The notes beneath the pieces were generated by a model. That model made no database searches, was not told the origin of the DNA, and worked only from the letters and a program-made list of their open reading frames with translations. The position numbers were made by a program, and so were the translations under genes. Source: Bacteroidota bacterium (lineage in GTDB: Bacteria; Bacteroidota; Bacteroidia; Sphingobacteriales; Sphingobacteriaceae). Taken from it: a stretch of 13,657 nt of DNA. Shown here in pieces: positions 5,612-13,143 of this stretch. The stretch's first letter is position 1, and the number at the start of each line of letters is the position of its first letter. The stretch covers positions 1-13,657 of the forward strand of contig JANYAB010000597.1 in NCBI GenBank assembly GCA_025355225.1. Direction: 5' to 3'.

Positions 5612-7624
5612 ATGAATTCATGGTATACCACAGAAGGCGCACCCTTTCCATTAGGGGTAACCTACATAAAAAAAGAAGACGCCTATAACTTTGCGCTTTA
5701 CTCAAAAAATGCAGGATCGGTGACCCTGTTGTTGTATACGGCCGATTCCCTATCTGTACCCGCGATAACTAAAACGTTGGATCCTAAGGTAAATAAATCC
5801 CAGCGGATCTGGCATTGCCGCCTAAAAAGGCAGGAATTAATGGGCGCTGTTTATTATGCATACCAGGTAAGCGGGAATGCTGATATCACCGGTGAACCTG
5901 CATACTGGCAGCAATTTGACCCTGCTAAAATATTACTTGATCCGTACGCGCGGGAAGTTTTCTTTCCTGACGATTTTAGCATCGCGGCTGCTTGCCAGCC
6001 AGGCAGCAATGCCGGAAAAGCGCCGTTAGGTTTTATTCATGCAGATTCAATAACCTTTAACTGGAAAGGTGATCAAACTGTGCGCCATGAAGGGGACCTC
6101 GTGATTTACGAAATGCATGTCCGCGGCTTCACTATGGGCGCAAACAGCGGTGTTGAAGCGGCACAAAAAGGAACATTTGCCGGGATCATAGAAAAAATAC
6201 CCTACCTGATCGAACTGGGGGTTACAGCAGTTGAACTGATGCCCGTGCATCAATTCCAGCCGGGAGACGGTGACTACTGGGGATACAGCACCCTGAGCTT
6301 CTTCTCCCCTCACCAGGCCTATTCTTCCGATAAATCGCCTGGCGGCGCAATTAATGAATTCAAAACGATGGTGAAGGCGCTGCATAAGGCTGGTATTGAA
6401 GTAATCCTTGATGTGGTGTTTAACCATACCACCGAAGGGGACATCCACGGGCCGGTTTATAGCTTTAAAGGCATTGATAACAGCACCTACTACCTATTGA
6501 ATAATAATAGCAATGATCCTTACGAAAACTATTCGGGGGCGGGGAATACAGTCAGGACAGACCATCCTGCCGTGCAGCGATTGATAGTAGATAGTATGAG
6601 GTATTGGGTAAAAGAAATGCATGTCGATGGTTTCCGCTTTGATCTCGCAGCTATATTTAGTGTCCAGTCGGAAAACACAACAGCGCCGCCGCCCATATTT
6701 GCTCAATTAAGTGCAGACCCGGACTTTCAGCAGACTCGCCTCATCGCAGAACCCTGGTATTCCGGGAATGATCTGCAAGGCGGCCAGTTCCCGGGAAACA
6801 CCTGGGCCCAATGGAACGGGCAATACCGGGACGATATCCGAAGAACAATCAAAAGCGACTCCGGTATGGTTGGACCTGCGATCACGCGCCTCTACGGCAG
6901 TAATGATCTTTTTCCCGACGATCTGTTGAATGCGAACCATCCTTACCAAAGCATTAACTTTATCAATTGCCACGATGGATTTACACTTTATGACCTGGTG
7001 GCCTATGACAATCCCGGTGGGCATGACAGCTGGAACTGTGGGTGGGAAGGCGATATAAACGTACCACAAGCGGTAATGGATCTCCGCCTGAGGCAGGCCA
7101 AGAACTTTTCAACTATCCTGATGCTCTCCAACGGAACGCCCATGTTTGTTGCGGGCGATGAATATTTACATACCCAGTCGGGCAACGACAATCCATACAA
7201 CCAGGACGATGCAAGCATTTGGCTGGATTGGAACAGGCAGGTACTGATGAAGGCGCACTACGATTTTACGGTGCTGTTGATCCGTTTCCGCAAGGCCTTT
7301 TCATTGATCAACCGTAGCAGGTTTTGGCAGAATGATTTTCAAACGATTGGCTTTGACGGCAATAGTATTGATTATAGCGATCCGGCCCTGCGTTATTTTG
7401 CCTATCATTTAACGGATAGCACGGGCGGACCACAGGAGTTGTACGTAATGGCGAATTTTAACTGGATCTCGCAAAATTTCACCATAAAGGCCAATGGCAA
7501 CTGGAAACAGGTGATAAATACCTACCTGGGACCGGGGTTGGATATATTGGTTGATCAACCAATACCTGTCAACTCTGGAACTTACCTTGTTGGAGAAAGA
7601 TCTGTTGCGGTACTGTGCAGGTAA
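5612..7624 (+). CDS. glgX: Glycogen debranching enzyme, GlgX/isoamylase type (GH13)
   Basis: This 670-residue cytosolic enzyme would hydrolyse alpha-1,6 branch points of glycogen or limit dextrins, releasing short maltooligosaccharides. An N-terminal CBM48-like domain covers about 8-120 (PFPLGVTYIKKEDAYNFALYS). The GH13 barrel follows with all four conserved regions: I DVVFNH at 267-272; II DGFRFDLA at 339-346 with nucleophile D344; III IAEPWY at 378-383 with acid/base E380; IV NCHDG at 452-456 with H454-D455. The GlgX-typical block GDEYLHTQSGNDNPYNQD lies at 515-532. The C-terminal all-beta domain starts near 590. Length is close to E. coli GlgX (about 660). No signal peptide is present. No other glg genes are in the window, so it is outside any glycogen operon here. 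Isoamylase/TreX naming is an alternative. Confidence 0.9.
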   Translation: MNSWYTTEGAPFPLGVTYIKKEDAYNFALYSKNAGSVTLLLYTADSLSVPAITKTLDPKVNKSQRIWHCRLKRQELMGAVYYAYQVSGNADITGEPAYWQQFDPAKILLDPYAREVFFPDDFSIAAACQPGSNAGKAPLGFIHADSITFNWKGDQTVRHEGDLVIYEMHVRGFTMGANSGVEAAQKGTFAGIIEKIPYLIELGVTAVELMPVHQFQPGDGDYWGYSTLSFFSPHQAYSSDKSPGGAINEFKTMVKALHKAGIEVILDVVFNHTTEGDIHGPVYSFKGIDNSTYYLLNNNSNDPYENYSGAGNTVRTDHPAVQRLIVDSMRYWVKEMHVDGFRFDLAAIFSVQSENTTAPPPIFAQLSADPDFQQTRLIAEPWYSGNDLQGGQFPGNTWAQWNGQYRDDIRRTIKSDSGMVGPAITRLYGSNDLFPDDLLNANHPYQSINFINCHDGFTLYDLVAYDNPGGHDSWNCGWEGDINVPQAVMDLRLRQAKNFSTILMLSNGTPMFVAGDEYLHTQSGNDNPYNQDDASIWLDWNRQVLMKAHYDFTVLLIRFRKAFSLINRSRFWQNDFQTIGFDGNSIDYSDPALRYFAYHLTDSTGGPQELYVMANFNWISQNFTIKANGNWKQVINTYLGPGLDILVDQPIPVNSGTYLVGERSVAVLCR

Positions 7625-7640
7625 TTATTTGATATTACCT
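7619..7640. terminator. Weak hairpin across the convergent stop codons
   Basis: AGGTAAT (7619-7625, containing the plus-strand stop TAA) pairs with ATTACCT (7634-7640, reaching the minus-strand stop at 7640-7642) around an 8-base loop. No strong T tract follows on either strand, so termination here is only a possibility. Confidence 0.35.
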
Positions 7641-8386
7641 TACTTGCTATGAATAACAATGACGTCCTCCCCCACTAAATTTTTACCTGGCATATTTTTC
7701 AAGCCATGATCGGCATAACTTGCGGTAAGGATATAAATCCCTTTTTGGTTTGGGGTTGCAGGCGGATTAATGCGAAAAGTTCCTCCAGTTCCTATGTAAT
7801 AACTTACGTCTTTATCTGCAGCATGCTTCAAAATCCATTGAACAGCATTTTTTGTTTCCTCTTTTGTTAACTCTGGGTGAGTCGGCATTTTTTCTTTTCC
7901 CCAAATACCTGATGACCCTTCTCTGATACGTTTCACCATTGAATCTAAATTAGCTTTTGAAGCAGGGTAACGTTTATTGATCTCGTAAAACGAAGGCCCG
8001 ATGGACTTACTATTAAAATTATGGCAATTAAAACAATTGGAAGTCCGCATAACGGCCAGGCCCTCCTGATCGCTTTTAGCGCCCCCGCTTGAGCCTGCCT
8101 TTACTTTTGAATTATTTTTGACATACCTTACCTCCAGCAATACTTCTTTCACGTTGATCTCATCATATTTTGATTCACCATCTTCTTTATCAGATACCGT
8201 GATGGAATAATTAACGGGTGCGTCCGGGTCAAAAACGCCATTGTCTTTTGGAGCGACGATCTTTACAACCGGCCGGTGATTTTCCTGTTGGAACTTGATA
8301 TTTAAATGGGTTTCAAAATTCACAAAAGAATATAAAATCAAACTGCTGAATATAACTGCGTAAATAAGCCATGTTCGCTTTAACAT
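7640..8386 (-). CDS. Membrane-anchored c-type cytochrome with N-terminal beta domain
   Basis: This 248-residue protein has an N-terminal hydrophobic segment (about 5-23) without a clear cleavage site, so it is probably anchored in the membrane facing the periplasm. Residues 38-92 (RPVVKIVAPKDNG... SDKEDGESKYDEI... LLEVRYVKN) resemble the beta-sandwich preceding the haem domain in Bacteroidota dehydrogenase/cytochrome fusion proteins. A class I cytochrome c domain follows: haem-binding CFNCH at 118-122 and the likely axial Met167 in KMPTHP, with the domain ending near 190 (AVQWILKHA). A last 55-residue beta-rich tail (YYIGTGGTFRINPP... VIVIHSK) matches the same fusion-protein style. It starts 29 bases after the flavoenzyme gene in the same direction, so the two are probably cotranscribed and the cytochrome may accept electrons from the enzyme. 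Confidence 0.88.
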   Translation of the reverse strand: MLKRTWLIYAVIFSSLILYSFVNFETHLNIKFQQENHRPVVKIVAPKDNGVFDPDAPVNYSITVSDKEDGESKYDEINVKEVLLEVRYVKNNSKVKAGSSGGAKSDQEGLAVMRTSNCFNCHNFNSKSIGPSFYEINKRYPASKANLDSMVKRIREGSSGIWGKEKMPTHPELTKEETKNAVQWILKHAADKDVSYYIGTGGTFRINPPATPNQKGIYILTASYADHGLKNMPGKNLVGEDVIVIHSK

Positions 8387-8415
8387 AGTGGTGCTTCTTT
8401 TTTATTCAATTCAAA

Positions 8416-9918
8416 TTAAAGCTTGTTGATCTCCCCGGCAACGCGCTGAGCCGAGCGGATGCATGATTCCATACCCCGACTCATATTATCGGCATAAGTG
8501 CCTGCAAAATAGATTCTTCCTTCGGGGAGCATCAGTTGAGGCCAGAATTTATGCATTTCGCCAATTGGGAAGGGCTCCATTTCGCATGCGGGGGCAAATT
8601 TATCCCTTGTCCAATCCAGGGTCAATGCCTGCTCTATGGTATCATGTTTACCGGGATATACCTGCCTGAAAGCCGCTAAAACGCGCTGTGGGGACAGTCC
8701 TCCCGATCCGAAGGCTTTTAATATGATCCTGGTGCTGTCCACCTCATTGGTTTCCTGCCAGATGGAGGATATATCCGGGTGCTCAAACTCCATATTAATA
8801 CTTTTAAAACCATCGTCGAGCCAGAATTTGGTACTCGCCTCAAATACATAAAACGGATGGGAAGAGTAAGCCATATTATCTACCACATATTGCTTTGCGG
8901 GCGATAATGCCGGAGTTAAGGGAATATTTTTGAATACGGGCAGTGTAATGCAATTCACCAACACATCGGCGCTCATTTGTTTTTCTTCGTCAACGCCAAA
9001 CGCTTTATAAGTGACAGTTACCCCACCATCGTTGTGCTTAATTGCCGTTATGGGATGATTTAATTTCACGCGCGACCCCAGGCGTTTGGCAAAAGCCATC
9101 GGGAGCTGTTCATTACCGTCTTTCAAATGAAAAGTTTCACCTTCGGACGGCGGTATGCCGCGAAAATCCATGATAGCTGATCTCCACAAATAATAAAGCG
9201 CGGAGGTATTCCGACCTCCCAGGAAACGAAGCGCTGGGGGGGAAGCTCCTTCCTTTTTAAATAGGTCGGCAATCGGGAACTTGTCGAAATCGTCATACCC
9301 TACGCCAAAGGGCTGGTAAGGGTCGTTAAACTTGCCCTGATAGGACTTAAGGTAAAGCGAATTTAACGTATACATTGGGTTTTGCGACAGGAATTTAACT
9401 TCCTTCTCATTAAAACCAAGTTTACCGAGCACCGAAGGGTCTTTCAGCATTTCAGCAGAATAGAACTTGCCGCCAATCATCTTTAAGGCGTCCTTATCCG
9501 GTGCCGCCTCAGAGCCTTCGGCATTGGGATAAGGTATTGCTTTGAGGTTAAATTCATTGGAATACTCGAAAAATCGCTCGTAGCCCGGTTTGGTAATATG
9601 GTCGGCCCCAAAATCAGCATACAAGCCGTCCGACAAACCATCACGGCCCGTAAACACGTGTCCACCATACCGGCCTGATGCCTCAAATACCACCACGTCA
9701 TGCCCGCTTTTCATTAGTTCATAGGCACAGCATAGTCCGGTAATACCTGCGCCAGCCACGATCACTTTTTTACCGGTAGCGGGTATTTGTTTATTGGCGA
9801 CAGGGTTAAGGTTTTTTCTTTCCGTTTCCGCTGCCAGTAAAATCTGTGGTGCCAAAGCAGCGCCCGCACCTGCTATCAGTGTATTTTTTATAAATGTCCT
9901 TCTTTTTATACCTTTCAT
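8416..9918 (-). CDS. Tat-exported FAD-dependent amine-oxidase-like oxidoreductase
   Basis: Counted from ATG 9918, the product has 500 residues. KRRTFIK (5-11) followed by an Ala/Leu-rich core and LLAAE (to about 31) is a twin-arginine signal, so the enzyme folds with its cofactor and is exported. FAD binding is shown by GAGITG (56-61) in VIVAGAGITGLCCAYELM, by E79 (VVVFEASGRYGGHV) and by the C-terminal FAGTYAD...GMESCIRSAQ motif of flavin amine oxidases. The substrate may be an amine, amino acid or other CH donor; no specificity residue is decisive. It is the first gene of a two-gene unit with the cytochrome c at 7640-8386. A longer frame with TTG at 9951 exists, but that codon falls inside the putative -7 box, so ATG 9918 is preferred. 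Confidence 0.88.
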   Translation of the reverse strand: MKGIKRRTFIKNTLIAGAGAALAPQILLAAETERKNLNPVANKQIPATGKKVIVAGAGITGLCCAYELMKSGHDVVVFEASGRYGGHVFTGRDGLSDGLYADFGADHITKPGYERFFEYSNEFNLKAIPYPNAEGSEAAPDKDALKMIGGKFYSAEMLKDPSVLGKLGFNEKEVKFLSQNPMYTLNSLYLKSYQGKFNDPYQPFGVGYDDFDKFPIADLFKKEGASPPALRFLGGRNTSALYYLWRSAIMDFRGIPPSEGETFHLKDGNEQLPMAFAKRLGSRVKLNHPITAIKHNDGGVTVTYKAFGVDEEKQMSADVLVNCITLPVFKNIPLTPALSPAKQYVVDNMAYSSHPFYVFEASTKFWLDDGFKSINMEFEHPDISSIWQETNEVDSTRIILKAFGSGGLSPQRVLAAFRQVYPGKHDTIEQALTLDWTRDKFAPACEMEPFPIGEMHKFWPQLMLPEGRIYFAGTYADNMSRGMESCIRSAQRVAGEINKL

Positions 9919-9947
9919 AGGATTACTGGTGAGGCGTTTCTTTTGAT

Positions 9948-9979
9948 GCAATATAAAATAAAGATGAATGAAGCTGCAA
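9948..9979 (-). promoter_or_regulatory. Candidate promoter of the flavoenzyme-cytochrome unit
   Basis: On the minus strand TTG (plus 9977-9979) is followed after 21 bases by TATATTGC (plus 9948-9955), a partial match to TAnnTTTG. Transcription would start near 9940, leaving about 22 bases before the ATG at 9918 and excluding the upstream TTG codon as start. Confidence 0.45.
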
Positions 9980-10063
9980 GCTTTATAAAAAATGAATATT
10001 GAGGTAAAAAGTTAAAGGCCGTCGCCAAAACCAGCCAAGCCAAATATTTTTTCACAACAATAT

Positions 10064-10096
10064 CTGTAAACCATAAAAATTTCGTTTATATATTTG
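10064..10096 (+). promoter_or_regulatory. Candidate promoter of the first phosphoesterase gene
   Basis: TATATTTG (10089-10096) is a full match to TAnnTTTG. The -33 position holds CTG at 10064-10066 with a 22-base spacer, so that element is imperfect. The leader to ATG 10174 would be about 70 bases. The region is divergent from the flavoenzyme promoter, about 110 bases away. Confidence 0.45.
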
Positions 10097-10173
10097 ATTA
10101 ATCGTCCACCTAAACTAAGTATGATATTATTATCGCATATTTATTTCAATTTACAATTATTTAACATAATAAG

Positions 10174-11073
10174 ATGAGGCCACTATTGATCACCGGGCTT
10201 ATTATTATATTGACCGGCATATTCTCTTCGTTCCAGGGGCCAAATGGTATTCCCCGTTTTGATCATGTTGTTGTTGTTATGGAAGAAAACCATGGCTATA
10301 GTGAATTGATCGGTTCCTTAAATGCACCTTACATTAATGAACTCGCAAAAGGAGGTACCCTGTTTACTGATTCGCATGGCATAGGGCACCCAAGTCAGCC
10401 GAATTACCTGGCATTCTATTCGGGCAGCACCCAAGGTGTAATCGATGATGGGTGCCTGATCAACCAAACTCCATTTAAAACCCCCAACCTGGGAGCCGCG
10501 CTGATCAGCAAAGGTTTAACATTTAAGGGATATGCTCAAACAATGCCCACCGCCGGTTTCCTGGGATGCGTCTCCCTTATCAGTAAACTTACAGCGGAGA
10601 ACCTATATGCAAGGAAGCATACTCCCTGGGTGAATTGGATAGGTACTGGTGCCAATTGCTTACCGGCGACAGCCAGTGTACCCATGACCGCCTTTCCAAA
10701 GGATTTTAACAAGCTGCCAACCGTGTCATTCGTTGTTCCCAACATGGATTATGACATGCATAACATTGGTTTGCCGGGCGATACAGCTGCCATAAAGCGG
10801 GGTGATAAGTGGTTGAAAACACATTTGTCTGCGTATGCAAGATGGGCCAAAAAACATAATAGTCTGCTAATAGTAACTTTTGACGAAGACGATTATGATC
10901 CGCAAAACGGGAACAGGATACCAACCATTTTTTACGGCGCAAAGGTGAACCATTCTGAATACTCCGGTGCAATCAATCATTACAATGTTCTGCATACGCT
11001 GGAAGTGATGTATAGCCTGCCGTCTCCTGACGGTGTATCGGCATCGCCAATTTCTGGCATCTGGGGAAAATAA
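10174..11073 (+). CDS. Exported PF04185-type phosphoesterase (acid phosphatase-like), copy 1
   Basis: This 299-residue protein fits the phosphoesterase family that includes acid phosphatases and phospholipase C-like enzymes of the alkaline-phosphatase superfamily. It would release phosphate or a head group from phosphate esters outside the cytoplasm. Residues 1-20 form a signal sequence (LLITGLIIILTGIFSS). The conserved blocks are FDHVVVVMEENH (29-40), GIGHPSQPNY (69-78) with the probable nucleophile S74, NMDYDMHN (190-197), TFDEDD (235-240) and INHYNVLHTLE (267-277). Length is typical of the short acid phosphatase subgroup. It is divergent from the flavoenzyme gene and followed 112 bases later by a closely related second copy, so a local tandem duplication is evident. 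The substrate is unknown. Confidence 0.88.
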   Translation: MRPLLITGLIIILTGIFSSFQGPNGIPRFDHVVVVMEENHGYSELIGSLNAPYINELAKGGTLFTDSHGIGHPSQPNYLAFYSGSTQGVIDDGCLINQTPFKTPNLGAALISKGLTFKGYAQTMPTAGFLGCVSLISKLTAENLYARKHTPWVNWIGTGANCLPATASVPMTAFPKDFNKLPTVSFVVPNMDYDMHNIGLPGDTAAIKRGDKWLKTHLSAYARWAKKHNSLLIVTFDEDDYDPQNGNRIPTIFYGAKVNHSEYSGAINHYNVLHTLEVMYSLPSPDGVSASPISGIWGK

Positions 11074-11185
11074 CCTGGAACTCGAATCAGACGCTCAAAT
11101 TTTACACTACCACAATCCGCGCGACGCAAACTTGCAATCAGTTAACTATATATTCAAGTCGTTCTATTATATATATTATTATCTC

Positions 11186-12124
11186 ATGCTATTTCAGTTT
11201 ATCAACAATTGCTGTAAAAAACCGCATATACATTTATTGATTTTCGGCCTTTTTATTTTACCTGTTTGTTTATTCTCTTCTTTCCAGGGGCCCAGCGATA
11301 TTCCCCGCTTTGACCATGTTATTTTGGTTATAGAGGAAAATCATGCTTATGGCGAACTTATCGGTTCAGCCAACGCTCCCTATATTAATGAACTGGCAAA
11401 AGGAGGCGCTTTGTTTATCGATTCACATGGCATAGGGCACCCAAGTCAGCCAAATTACCTGGCACTCTTTTCAGGCAGTACCCAGGGAGTTAAGGGTGAT
11501 GGCTGCCTGGTCGGCAAAACCCCATTTAAAACACCCAACCTGGGTGCACTGCTATTCGGCAAGGGTTTAACCTTTAAGGGCTATGCGCAAACAACGCCGG
11601 CGGCGGGCTTCCTGGGATGTACTTACCGCTCCAGTATCATCACAATAGGAAACCTTTATGCCCGTTAACATACGCCATGGGTTAATTGGGTGGGTACGGG
11701 CACCAATTGCATCCCGGCATCGGCCTGTGTGCCCATGACCGACTTTCCAAAGGATTTCGGTAAGCTGCCGACTATTTCATTTGTTGTTCCCAATATGGAT
11801 TATGACATGCATAATATCGGCTTTCCGGGTGATAGGGCTGCTATCCGGAGGGGTGATCACTGGTTAAAAGAGCACATGTCTGCCTACGCGGAATGGGCAA
11901 GAAAACATAACAGCCTGCTGATCGTGACTTTTGACGAAGATGATTTTGATCCAAAAAACGGGAACAGGATACCAACAATATTTTACGGTGCGAAAGTAAA
12001 CCGTGCAGAATATGCCAGCACCATCAATCATTATAATGTGCTGCATACACTGGAAGTGATGTATGGATTACCCTCGCCTGACGATGTTTCTGCGGCGCCG
12101 ATATCAGGTATTTGGAAGAAGTAG
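11186..12124 (+). pseudogene. Second phosphoesterase copy interrupted by an in-frame TAA
   Basis: This is a tandem paralogue of the gene at 10174-11073. ATG 11186 gives a longer N-terminus with a hydrophobic core (LLIFGLFILPVCLF) before SFQGP, which aligns to copy 1. After 160 codons the frame meets TAA at 11666-11668, exactly where copy 1 has AAG (Lys148 in LYARKHTPWVNW). Beyond it the same frame continues without a shift to TAG at 12122-12124 and keeps the NMDYDMHN and TFDEDD blocks, while EENH and HPSQPNY lie before the stop. Neither half holds a full active site, so the gene is inactive unless the stop is read through or is a sequencing error. Differences to copy 1 are mostly at third codon positions, so the stop appears recent. 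A GTG at 11690 could start the second half, but no promoter or ribosome site supports that. Confidence 0.85.
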
Positions 12125-12447
12125 ATATGATTCTGGCCTTTTATAAGCCAACACCCTGCATACCATTTGAACGCTCAAAATTTGATAAGTTGGTAATAAA
12201 TGGAACTATTTTAACGCATTTACTCCAGGACGATTCCTGATCCCGGAAAAACAAAAACCCTTTTTTTGACACAAATACGCACTTTTTATGACACATTCCT
12301 GACTTTTACATAAGCATAGTCAAAATTATCTTATTGTTAATCAATCGATTGAATAATCGTGACATTCAGATGAAACGCTGAATATATTTTGTGATGTTAC
12401 TTTGTTCCGTGTTTCAAAAACACTTAAATAAAATAACATATAAAGTC
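12125..12447. promoter_or_regulatory. Non-coding stretch upstream of barrel gene with repeated TGACA boxes and a palindrome
   Basis: No plausible gene was seen in these 323 bases. TGACACA occurs at 12267-12273 and 12289-12295, 22 bases apart (two helical turns) and each preceded by a T tract; TGACA recurs at 12360-12364. A perfect 12-bp palindrome TCAATCGATTGA lies at 12341-12352. TTACTTTG (12397-12404) is one mismatch from TAnnTTTG and could be the -7 box, about 44 bases before the ATG, but no TTG sits at the expected distance. No convincing terminator for the phosphoesterase copy was found. Confidence 0.35.
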
Positions 12448-13047
12448 ATGAAAAGTACATTCAAAATTTCAGCCTTAGTTTTAGCATTTGCCGGATTTGC
12501 ATTGGGCGCAAAAGCACAAACTACATCTACTTCTACAAGTAAATCAACCACTTCAAATGGAGTGATCTTAAGTGTCGGCGTTGATGCCGGCATCCCGACA
12601 GGGAAATTAAATGACACCTACGATTGGAACCTTGGCGGTTCTGTACAAGCCGATATCCCGGTTATCCAGCACCAGCTATTTGTAACAGTTAACGCTGGTT
12701 ACAACAACATCTTCGGTAAAAAGAATATTGATGGTTCCGGATTAGATGCTACCAACATTCAATTACTTCCTGTAAAAGCCGGTTTAAAATTCTTCCCGGT
12801 AAATAATTTCTACATACAAGGTGATGCGGGCGCAGCATTTTCATTAAACAAATCAGACCTGGGTTTTGACAACAGCGCAGCCTTTATTTATGCTCCGCAA
12901 ATTGGCGTTCAGTTCCCCTTGGGCGGTAAAAGTTTTATTGATGCAGGTGTGCGTTATGAAGGCAGTACCAAATTCAACAGCAACGTTGATAACAGCAAGG
13001 TTAACTTCGTTGGTCTGCGTGTAGCTTATGCCTTTGCTACCAAGTAA
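12448..13047 (+). CDS. Small outer-membrane beta-barrel protein (porin-like)
   Basis: From ATG 12448 the product has 199 residues. The signal peptide is MKSTFKISALVLAFAGFALGAKA (1-23), cleaved before Q24. A Ser/Thr-rich linker (TSTSTSKSTTS) follows, then about eight amphipathic strands (VILSVGVDAGIPTG, LFVTVNAGYNNIFG, IQLLPVKAGLKFFPV, FYIQGDAGAAFSL, FIYAPQIGVQFPLGG, SFIDAGVRYEGS, NFVGLRVAYAFATK). This is typical of the 8-stranded outer-membrane barrel domain common in Bacteroidota, of OmpX/OmpW size. The terminal YAFATK places Phe four residues from the end rather than last. An in-frame ATG-like start lies 57 bases upstream, but it would put 19 residues before the signal peptide and overlap promoter-like bases, so it was not chosen. 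A strong terminator follows. Confidence 0.85.
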   Translation: MKSTFKISALVLAFAGFALGAKAQTTSTSTSKSTTSNGVILSVGVDAGIPTGKLNDTYDWNLGGSVQADIPVIQHQLFVTVNAGYNNIFGKKNIDGSGLDATNIQLLPVKAGLKFFPVNNFYIQGDAGAAFSLNKSDLGFDNSAAFIYAPQIGVQFPLGGKSFIDAGVRYEGSTKFNSNVDNSKVNFVGLRVAYAFATK

Positions 13048-13069
13048 TTTTTACAATTCTTTAATCAGG

Positions 13070-13106
13070 ATGACGAAAAGGGCCTGGGGCTCTTTTCGTC
13101 ATTTCT
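13070..13106 (+). terminator. Strong intrinsic terminator
   Basis: ATGACGAAAAG (13070-13080) pairs perfectly with CTTTTCGTCAT (13092-13102) around an 11-base GC-rich loop, followed by TTCTC. It begins 22 bases after the stop of the barrel gene and separates it from the START-domain gene. Confidence 0.8.
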
Positions 13107-13143
13107 CAATAGCGTTAGGTAAAATTCAACCCATTTCAATAAG

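Noticed and set aside
6047..7218. Minus-strand frames of 120-133 codons inside the debranching-enzyme gene
   Set aside because: They lie fully inside a 670-codon gene with all GH13 motifs; their products have no recognisable features.
9919..9951. TTG start 11 codons upstream of the flavoenzyme ATG
   Set aside because: The TTG falls inside the putative -7 promoter box, and the Tat signal is properly placed only when counted from ATG 9918.
10706..10972. 88-codon minus-strand frame inside phosphoesterase copy 1
   Set aside because: It is antisense to conserved catalytic blocks and the corresponding frame is not kept in the second copy at the same length.
11033..11185. Upstream ATG extension of the second phosphoesterase copy
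   Set aside because: It would overlap the end of copy 1 in another frame and add about 50 residues before the signal-like segment; ATG 11186 fits the alignment with copy 1 better.
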